Assembly (NCBI GenBank): GCA_964621845.1
Contig: CAZUOL010000049.1
Span: 1-11,550, forward strand
Source of the DNA: CAYRKQ01 sp964621845
GTDB taxonomy: Bacteria; Patescibacteriota; Saccharimonadia; Saccharimonadales; UBA7683
Reading direction: 5' to 3'
DNA: 11,550 nucleotides
A program made the translations under genes and the position numbers. Positions 6,556-11,550 of this stretch are shown in pieces. Below the pieces are notes generated by a model. It was not told the DNA's origin, searched no databases, and saw only the letters and a program-made list of their open reading frames with translations. Numbering within the stretch: the first letter of the stretch is position 1; each line of letters opens with the position of its first letter.

Positions 6556-7419
6556 CTAATGCATGAGCTGATCGGTTAGTTTTTTCAGGTGATCCTCATC
6601 TTTGTAGGTAATCAGGATCTGACCGCCCTTAGCTAAACGACGGACCTTCACAGGCGTCTTAAGATACGTTGCCAGTTGCTTGGTTTCCTTCGTTTCAGCC
6701 TTGGTATTTGCGAGTGCCGATTGAGATTTATCAGGGTTCTGTTTTTTGTGACCTACCACATACTGCTCAGCCTGACGTACTGTCCACTTATTCTTAATGA
6801 TAAGCTCCAAGAGCTTTAGCTGATCGGCTTCGTCCTTTAGTGCCAAAATCTGGCGTGCGTGGCCTTCAACAATCTTTTTTTCATAAAGCGCACGCTTGGC
6901 TTCTTCTGGTAAATTGAGTAAACGGCGAATATTATGCACGGCGCCGATGCTTTTACCCACCTCTTTGGCTATTTCATCAAAGCTTAAGTTGAACTGATCA
7001 TGCAAGTTGGCATAGGCCATGGCAAGCTCTAACACATTAAGATCCTCGCGCTGGATATTTTCGATCAAAGCAATCTCTAACTTTTGTTGTTCATCAAATG
7101 ATCGCACAATTGCCGGAACACTTTTTTGATTCAAAATCTGTGCCGCACGCCACCGCCGCTCACCCGCAATGATGAAATAATCTGTCCCTTTTTTAGTTAA
7201 CACCAGCGGCTGAATGATGCCATGAATTTCAATTGAATCAGCGAGCTCTTGCAAGGCAGCTTCGTCAAATTGTTTGCGTGGCTGCTCTGGATTCGGTTGA
7301 ATGCTACTCACTGAGATTTGCTCTACCACCTCGCCACTGGCCTGACCCACTGCCAAGGCCTCGGAAAGCATATCATCTGGAATCAGTGCTGAAAAATCTT
7401 TGCCTAAACCTTTACTCAT
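6556..7419 (-). CDS. parB: chromosome-partitioning protein ParB (Spo0J family)
   Basis: ParB is a CTP-dependent DNA clamp that loads at parS sites near the origin, spreads, and works with ParA and SMC in chromosome segregation. The 287-aa protein has the expected order. The N-terminal nuclease-like CTP-binding domain (about 33-125) contains GERRWRA (86-92) and ENIQRED (120-126). The helix-turn-helix lies at about 147-169 (FDEIAKEVGKSIGAVHNIRR), followed by EGHARQIL (185-192). A flexible linker (about 224-248) leads to a short dimerisation domain at the C-terminus. The very short N-terminus (MSKGLGKDFSALIP) fits the ParA-stimulating tail. The ATG overlaps the parA stop by 4 bp (ATGA), with a GGAG Shine-Dalgarno (revcomp 7428-7431) inside parA, which indicates translational coupling. 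No parS-like sequence is visible in the window. Confidence 0.97.
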   Translation of the reverse strand: MSKGLGKDFSALIPDDMLSEALAVGQASGEVVEQISVSSIQPNPEQPRKQFDEAALQELADSIEIHGIIQPLVLTKKGTDYFIIAGERRWRAAQILNQKSVPAIVRSFDEQQKLEIALIENIQREDLNVLELAMAYANLHDQFNLSFDEIAKEVGKSIGAVHNIRRLLNLPEEAKRALYEKKIVEGHARQILALKDEADQLKLLELIIKNKWTVRQAEQYVVGHKKQNPDKSQSALANTKAETKETKQLATYLKTPVKVRRLAKGGQILITYKDEDHLKKLTDQLMH

Positions 7420-8168
7420 GCGAGACGCTCCATAATTTCTTTACTTAAAGCCTTATAAGCGCGAGCGCCTTTGCTCCATTTATCAAACTCCCCCACCGGC
7501 TTACCGTGGCTTGGCGCTTCCGCTACTCTAATATTACGCGGAACGGCCGTTTCAAACAAACGATCTTTAAAATGATGCTTCAATTGTGTTTCAACTTGTA
7601 TTGAAAGCGTCGTGCGTGTATTGTGCATCGTCATCACCACCCCTAGGATTGAAAGCTTGGGGTTCAGGGCCTGGCGCACTAATTTCATGGTTTCTAGCAG
7701 TTGACCAAGGCCTTCCAGCGCATAATATTCGGTTTGCACAGGAATAATCACTGAGTTGGCTGCCGTGAGGGCATTGACCGTAAGCAAACCAAGACTGGGC
7801 GGGCAATCGATAAGTATGACATCATAATCAATATCAGCCAGTACTTTTTTTAAACGAATGGCTCGATCACGTACCGCGGCAATTTCGGTTTCCAGCGTAG
7901 CGAGAGCTGCATCAGTTGGCAAAATAGAGAGATTTTTATAGGCCGTTGGTTGCACAGCCCCTGAAACGTCTGCTGATCCACTTAGTACATCACGGATCAT
8001 GATGCCTTTTTTCGCCACCGAAAGACCGCTTGTGGCATTGCCCTGTGGATCAAGATCCACGAGCAATACTTTTTTGCCGCTTTTGGCCAAGTTATAGGCA
8101 ACATTAATGGTGGTGGTTGTTTTGCCAACCCCACCTTTTTGATTTGTCACCGCGATAATCTGCGCCAC
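7416..8168 (-). CDS. parA: chromosome-partitioning ATPase ParA (Soj family)
   Basis: ParA is a Walker-type ATPase that binds DNA non-specifically as an ATP dimer and forms the gradient that moves ParB-parS complexes. The 250-aa protein has a deviant Walker A (KGGVGKTTT, 11-19, with the signature Lys11 and Lys16), Walker A' (VDLDPQG, 37-43) and Walker B (ILIDCPPS, 118-125). Basic residues in the C-terminal half (VPRNIRVAEAPSHGKP) match the Soj DNA-binding and dimer surface. It has no N-terminal HTH, so it is the short chromosomal type rather than the P1/F plasmid type. The start is GTG at 8166-8168, with a strong Shine-Dalgarno (GGAGGG, revcomp 8179-8184) 10 nt upstream. It is the first gene of the parA-parB operon and lies just after the terminator of rplU. 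Confidence 0.97.
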   Translation of the reverse strand: MAQIIAVTNQKGGVGKTTTTINVAYNLAKSGKKVLLVDLDPQGNATSGLSVAKKGIMIRDVLSGSADVSGAVQPTAYKNLSILPTDAALATLETEIAAVRDRAIRLKKVLADIDYDVILIDCPPSLGLLTVNALTAANSVIIPVQTEYYALEGLGQLLETMKLVRQALNPKLSILGVVMTMHNTRTTLSIQVETQLKHHFKDRLFETAVPRNIRVAEAPSHGKPVGEFDKWSKGARAYKALSKEIMERLA

Positions 8169-8178
8169 GTTTCTATTT

Positions 8179-8204
8179 CCCTCCGAACTGATACCACCAG
8201 TATA
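8179..8204 (-). promoter_or_regulatory. parA -10 box and Shine-Dalgarno
   Basis: On the minus strand TATACT (revcomp at 8199-8204) is followed 14 nt later by GGAGGG (revcomp at 8179-8184), which sits 10 nt before the GTG start. No convincing -35 is seen, because that position falls in the T-tract of the rplU terminator. The Shine-Dalgarno is firm; the -10 is tentative. Confidence 0.45.
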
Positions 8205-8218
8205 CCGTTTACAGATAG

Positions 8219-8242
8219 AAAAAACGAGCCCCGTAAGGCTCG
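8219..8242 (-). terminator. intrinsic terminator downstream of rplU
   Basis: On the minus strand CGAGCC, a 6-nt loop and GGCTCG form a perfect 6-bp GC-rich stem (8225-8230 pairing with 8237-8242), followed directly by six T residues (8219-8224 read as A on the plus strand). It lies 27 bp after the rplU stop and before the parA promoter region, so it separates the two transcription units. Confidence 0.9.
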
Positions 8243-8269
8243 CTTATGCAATCTGAAATCTGATTCTAG

Positions 8270-8575
8270 CTAGCTGATCTTGGTGATTTCAATCACGCTG
8301 TGTTGCTGGCGGTGGCCACGCTTCTTATTCACGCGCTTTTTGGCTTTGTAGCGGATCGCCACAACTTTATCACCTTTAACATTTTCTTCAACAACCTTCG
8401 CTTCAACTGAAGCACCCTTCACGGTTGGCTGGCCAACCGAAACCTTATCACCGTCAATCACTAAAAGTGGCTCAAACTTCACTGTTTTTTTATCGCCAAC
8501 GAGCTCAACTTCAAGCTGTTGCTTTTCGGCCACAATATATTGATGCCCACCGGATACAATTACTGCTTTTTTCAT
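8270..8575 (-). CDS. rplU: 50S ribosomal protein bL21
   Basis: This 101-aa protein is full length for bL21, a 23S rRNA-binding protein of the large subunit. It starts with the typical KAVIVSGGHQYIVAEKQQLEVE strand region and ends with the family signature KKRVNKKRGHRQQHSVIEITKI (basic GHRQ segment followed by a hydrophobic strand). In most bacteria rplU is followed by rpmA (bL27). Here it is followed directly by a terminator and then parA, so bL27 must be encoded elsewhere or outside this window. The ATG at 8573-8575 has a Shine-Dalgarno AAGGA (revcomp 8584-8588) 8 nt upstream. The leader is about 95 nt, much longer than for the other genes here, which is compatible with feedback control, as known for several ribosomal-protein operons. 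Confidence 0.97.
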   Translation of the reverse strand: MKKAVIVSGGHQYIVAEKQQLEVELVGDKKTVKFEPLLVIDGDKVSVGQPTVKGASVEAKVVEENVKGDKVVAIRYKAKKRVNKKRGHRQQHSVIEITKIS

Positions 8576-8676
8576 TCTTACTATCCTTCACCTAAAGCTT
8601 TGAACTTTATTCCCGAGGTGACTTAGCCATTCGGAGTCAAAACTTGGTTTGCTGTTATTAAAACAAGTCGAGAACA
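8576..8676 (-). promoter_or_regulatory. 5' leader of rplU, possible autoregulatory RNA
   Basis: About 95 nt separate the predicted transcription start from the ATG. The leader contains a small hairpin (TGACT, 11-nt loop, AGTCA; arms at 8635-8639 and 8619-8623) and a palindromic AAAGCTTT (8594-8601) just before the Shine-Dalgarno. L21 leaders that bind L21 are known in other bacteria, but I cannot match this one to a known structure. Confidence 0.3.
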
Positions 8677-8705
8677 AGTTTAACAGATAGAACCGCTCCT
8701 GTAAA
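8677..8705 (-). promoter_or_regulatory. promoter of rplU
   Basis: On the minus strand TTTACA (revcomp 8700-8705), a 17-bp spacer and TAAACT (revcomp 8677-8682) with a TGT just before it form an extended -10 promoter of moderate quality. It begins 22 bp after the stop of the 866-aa gene, and no terminator is visible between them, so some read-through is possible. Confidence 0.5.
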
Positions 8706-8727
8706 GCCACTGATAGTGCTCAAAGCT

Positions 8728-11328
8728 TCACCCTGTTTTATCTTGACTCGTTAAGGCACTGAGAGCATCCGTCGTACGAAGCAGTGAACGAATCAGATAG
8801 TCATCGTATTTTTCAACCTTCAGTCGTCTTCGCAGTGCCATATCAGCCTTTAAAATATTTTGAAGGTAGTCAATATGTTGATCAACTTCTTCTGGTGTCA
8901 CCGTTCTTATGAGCTGTGAGTTATCCTCCATTGTCCGCGACATTCTAAGTACCAACGAGTATGTCTGGCGGATAGGGTCATGCTCGGGCAGTTTCAGCAG
9001 TTGTTTTTGCATCTGATCGCGATGGTGAGTGTCAAAAATAACCTCTAGCTGCGTCTCAAAACTTTCGAGAAGTTGTTCCATCCCCCGCTCTTGATGCGCC
9101 GCCTGAATTTCATCTGGTGGTATAAATTCTGGGGACATAGAATCAGTAGTTGTGTGCGTATGAGCATGTCTGGCGTGCTGCTGAGCGCGTATGTTTTGTT
9201 CATGCATGCGCTGGCGCATTGCAGAAAGTGCGAAATCGTCTGATGGTATACCAAACTGACGCGCGCGATTATCCCCGTTCCTTGGGGTGGCGTCTAATAT
9301 ATATTGTTTGCCATCATACACGATCAGCGTCTGCGCATGAATCATGCCCGTAATGCGCTCCTGCCCACGCTGCAATACAAGGCCAGTATGTGAAGCCGTT
9401 TTCAGTGCGTCTGAGAAGGCTTGCTTTATTGATAATCTCAGCAGTGCATCTGCGCCATCACACTGGGTATGCAATACACCATCTTTCGCCCAAACACTGA
9501 AATCCTCTATTGTCGCCGGGGAAATGCTTCGTGGTAATAGGTCGGTCTCACTTGGTAAAGCATACCATGAGGCACCTGCTATAATGTGCGCTAATTTTGA
9601 AACCGAAAAATCATGGGCATGCCGATCAACTTCGCGCGCCAATTCAGTCAACCCTGCAGTGCGATATTTCTGCGCCAATGCCGCAGCCGACTCTGGCCTA
9701 ATGGCGATATGCGGCACTCTATAAGGGTCGTGTTCACTGGGTTGATATACCATTTCACCCCCGTAAGTTTTGCCGACCAAATCATAGCCAGGTATCAGGT
9801 AGGCATCGTTGATATATCCGGGCTCAGAAAAATAAACAACCAATTGTGAATCATCGGTTTGTTCGATGTACGGCAGATCTTCATGAGTGCCTTTCGAAAA
9901 ACGGTTCATCACTCGGCTTGAACGTTGATCGAGCGCTGGGTAATGCACAATATAGCCGTTCGTTTGGGCATCGTCACGCTCCATCTGCTTCAGGCTAGAA
10001 AGCGTCGCGTCTTTCTGCTCGCCAGTCATAACATTGAATCCGTCATCCCATCTAGGATTCGTTTGCCTTCTTGCATTTCGCGAGTTATCACTCCAACGAT
10101 TGTATGCCTCGTAGCTCAGCACTACGCCGCTGGGTGTTAACTGGCTTATATCCATATACGCATCGTTCGTGTGCATTGCAATCCGAGCGAGCCTTTCCTG
10201 CTCGCCTGCAAACATCCGATGGGCGTGCTCTGTGAGAACCGTGTCTAAAAACTCTTGATATGAACCCCCGTTAACATATTGAGGGCTATACAGTACATCA
10301 AGCGCAGTAATGTAGAGCCAGGGTTGCCCAATGTCATAGCCATAATGCAGCCTGTTGGCTGTACCGGCAAGCCTTTCGGGGCTCATCATTTCGTGTGGAA
10401 AATGAGAAGAACCATCAGACATCACCAAATCAACGCCTGAATATTTTCCCTCTTCAAGATATTTAAATGACCACGGGCCCTCAGGATAAAGCGGCTCCCC
10501 CTCCTCGGGATGATCGCGTTCATACTGGCGACCATAGGCAATCGCCTCTTCGGCAACCGCCTCAAAAAATTGTCGTAAGCGGTCAAAGGCTGATTTCTGT
10601 GAGGCACTCATATTTCTGGGCATTTTCTCATCATCAAGGTGATACACATGGCGCCTCCACTGCTGCAGGGCTTCGGGATAATGACTGATCGATTCCTGCG
10701 GTGCGATACTATGCATTGCGCGCAGTTGCTGCTCTATTTGGCTTTCTCGAATCTGGCGCCAGTGCTGGCTGAGCGGTTGTTCTTGAACGAGGCTTGGATG
10801 AGCAATATCAAAGCTCGCAATAAAATGATACTCAGGCAAAGTTGCTATACAGTCGCGTAGCTTTGCAATATGTGCGTCTTTTGTTTCTTCAAGGGCAGCC
10901 TTGATTGATTCTGTCGCCTCTTGAACGCCGACTGCCTCATCTATTCTTCGGTTGGTATCAAAGTGCCACCAACTGCCTGATTGTATTTCGGGATGAAAAT
11001 TCACATCCAGGCTGCGATCATTTCCCACGCAAAGCACCAGACTCTCTGGCAATTGTTCACCAGGCAGTGCGAATAGCAAAAAATCTAACTCTGCCCCTTT
11101 GTGCTGCACATAAGCTCTCGCCCCTGGCGTCGCCTGTATACTAGCCAGGGCGTCGAATTGAGCCCTGAGCTTACTGCGGCTCTCCGCCATGAACGCACCC
11201 ATTCCTTCTGTGCTATAAAGTGCTTCGTTGAAAAGAACTGATTCAGGATGCGGCGGTACGTACGTAATAGGCAACCCCGCCTCGTGGGTGGGGTTTGTTA
11301 TTTCAGTAGAACCGACTGCCATAGCCAT
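8728..11328 (-). CDS. large uncharacterised protein with a transglutaminase-like (papain-fold) Cys-His-Asp core
   Basis: This 866-aa protein has no signal peptide or membrane segment. Most of it is unrecognised, but residues 612-682 match the order of a transglutaminase-like core: TQCDGADALLRL (Cys623 at the start of a helix, as in GxCxxxA), then TGLVLQRG, then GMIHAQTLIVYDGKQYILDATP with His664 and Asp679. Such domains act as cysteine proteases, amidases or acyltransferases; which applies here is not clear. Upstream, 1-600 is mixed alpha/beta with many acidic and aromatic residues (WWHFD at 120-124, GPWSFKYLEEGKYSGVD at 284-300). Downstream, a His-rich patch HARHAHTH (718-725) precedes a long helical, charged tail (745-860) that may form coiled coil. 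ATG 11326-11328 is chosen over Met3 because it is first after the promoter. It is monocistronic, between the Zincin_1-type gene and rplU, and ends in TGA. Confidence 0.72.
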   Translation of the reverse strand: MAMAVGSTEITNPTHEAGLPITYVPPHPESVLFNEALYSTEGMGAFMAESRSKLRAQFDALASIQATPGARAYVQHKGAELDFLLFALPGEQLPESLVLCVGNDRSLDVNFHPEIQSGSWWHFDTNRRIDEAVGVQEATESIKAALEETKDAHIAKLRDCIATLPEYHFIASFDIAHPSLVQEQPLSQHWRQIRESQIEQQLRAMHSIAPQESISHYPEALQQWRRHVYHLDDEKMPRNMSASQKSAFDRLRQFFEAVAEEAIAYGRQYERDHPEEGEPLYPEGPWSFKYLEEGKYSGVDLVMSDGSSHFPHEMMSPERLAGTANRLHYGYDIGQPWLYITALDVLYSPQYVNGGSYQEFLDTVLTEHAHRMFAGEQERLARIAMHTNDAYMDISQLTPSGVVLSYEAYNRWSDNSRNARRQTNPRWDDGFNVMTGEQKDATLSSLKQMERDDAQTNGYIVHYPALDQRSSRVMNRFSKGTHEDLPYIEQTDDSQLVVYFSEPGYINDAYLIPGYDLVGKTYGGEMVYQPSEHDPYRVPHIAIRPESAAALAQKYRTAGLTELAREVDRHAHDFSVSKLAHIIAGASWYALPSETDLLPRSISPATIEDFSVWAKDGVLHTQCDGADALLRLSIKQAFSDALKTASHTGLVLQRGQERITGMIHAQTLIVYDGKQYILDATPRNGDNRARQFGIPSDDFALSAMRQRMHEQNIRAQQHARHAHTHTTTDSMSPEFIPPDEIQAAHQERGMEQLLESFETQLEVIFDTHHRDQMQKQLLKLPEHDPIRQTYSLVLRMSRTMEDNSQLIRTVTPEEVDQHIDYLQNILKADMALRRRLKVEKYDDYLIRSLLRTTDALSALTSQDKTG

Positions 11329-11336
11329 ATCTATTT

Positions 11337-11366
11337 ATTATAGCATACTTTACCAACTTATGTCAA
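11337..11366 (-). promoter_or_regulatory. strong promoter of the 866-aa gene
   Basis: On the minus strand TTGACA (revcomp 11361-11366), an 18-bp spacer ending in TATGC, and TATAAT (revcomp 11337-11342) give a perfect extended -10 promoter. The ATG at 11328 is 8 nt after the -10, so a leaderless mRNA is predicted. The -35 begins 3 bp after the stop codon of the upstream gene. Confidence 0.85.
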
Positions 11367-11369
11367 TAT

Positions 11370-11550
11370 TTACCTCTGTTTTTGTTCAAGCTGATGGATG
11401 CGGTCATGGTCGAGGCCAAAATAGTGAGCAATTTCATGCCAGAGAGTGTGTTTTATCTGAGCCTTAAACTTTGCTTCATCCCCTGCTGCGTAATAAAACA
11501 AGGGGAACTTAAACAATGTTATCTTATCTGGCAGCTGACCCGAGTGTCCA
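11370..11550 (-). CDS. Zincin_1-type small metallopeptidase, C-terminal part (5' end outside window)
   Basis: The minus-strand frame is open from the right edge to the TAA at 11370-11372, giving about 59 residues. They contain IKHTLWHEIAHYFGLDHDRI, the HExxH plus GLDxDRxH signature of the minimal zincin-like family (PF06262, formerly DUF1025), followed by HQLEQKQR and the stop. In that family the motif lies at the C-terminus, as here. The preceding DKITLFKFPLFYYAAGDE matches the family's strand ending in a short loop before the zinc helix. The family's proteins are about 110-130 aa and soluble, with zinc binding inferred from motif and structure and no settled physiological substrate. About half the gene lies beyond the window. 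The ORF is too short to stand out by length alone; the motif identifies it. Confidence 0.85.
   Translation of the reverse strand, partial: GHSGQLPDKITLFKFPLFYYAAGDEAKFKAQIKHTLWHEIAHYFGLDHDRIHQLEQKQR

Noticed and set aside
6556..8168. parS site near parAB
   Set aside because: I looked for the usual 16-bp palindrome centred on CACGTG and saw none; ACGTGAAA at about 3644 is only a half-match.
8705..8722. Terminator after the 866-aa gene
   Set aside because: The AGCACT...AGTGGCT repeat is imperfect (one bulged base) and has no T-tract.
9150..11144. Several plus-strand ORFs of 67-126 aa opposite the 866-aa gene
   Set aside because: No start signals or recognisable motifs; the minus-strand gene has a strong promoter and a catalytic signature.
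1..11550. Recoded UGA as in Gracilibacteria or Absconditabacteria
   Set aside because: TGA closes parA in the ATGA overlap, the 241-aa gene 2 bp before parB, and the 866-aa gene; full-length families read through without in-frame TGA.
1..11550. CRISPR array, tRNA, rRNA, insertion sequence or prophage
   Set aside because: No spaced direct repeats, cloverleaf-like sequence, transposase or integrase motif; intergenic gaps are all under about 155 bp.

Overview
The window looks like a chromosomal segment of a Patescibacteria (CPR) genome, most likely a Saccharibacteria (TM7)-type organism. This rests on gene style, not on a database match: compact layout, an NLPY-type PrmC, core genes mixed with unrecognised cytoplasmic proteins, and many genes whose -10 box lies almost on the start codon. 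The code looks standard: TGA is used as a stop by parA, the 241-aa gene and the 866-aa gene. There is no mobile element, CRISPR array or RNA gene, and no stretch over 300 bases without a gene.

Left part (1-4888): envelope and secretion genes. The C-terminal end of the release-factor methyltransferase gene prmC runs in from the left and overlaps, tail to tail, an HtrA-type membrane-anchored serine protease. That protease is the second gene of an operon behind a polytopic membrane protein of unknown function. Next is a LytR-CpsA-Psr wall-polymer ligase with a LytR C-terminal domain. It is divergent from a type I signal peptidase that carries a long Pro/Ala-rich tail.

Middle (4889-8576): two tandem genes, a HExxH zinc-protease-like protein (271 aa) and an unrecognised 241-aa protein, each with its own strong promoter. 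On the minus strand follow the chromosome-partition operon parA-parB and, upstream of it, rplU (ribosomal protein bL21), which ends in a clear intrinsic terminator.

Right part (8577-11550): an 866-aa minus-strand protein with a transglutaminase-like Cys-His-Asp core, and the C-terminal end of a small Zincin_1-type metallopeptidase running off the right edge.

Two patterns stand out. First, six genes have a -10 element only 6-14 nt before an ATG and no Shine-Dalgarno, so their mRNAs should be leaderless or nearly so. The operon-internal or leadered genes (htrA, parA, parB, rplU) have a Shine-Dalgarno, and only these include GTG starts. Second, the three poorly characterised genes (271, 241 and 866 aa) share one promoter design: TTGACA, 13 nt, TATGN, then a TATAAT-like box, with the ATG 6-8 nt later. 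The other genes do not have this design. This suggests a common, strong expression class for these lineage-specific proteins, two of which have protease-like catalytic motifs.
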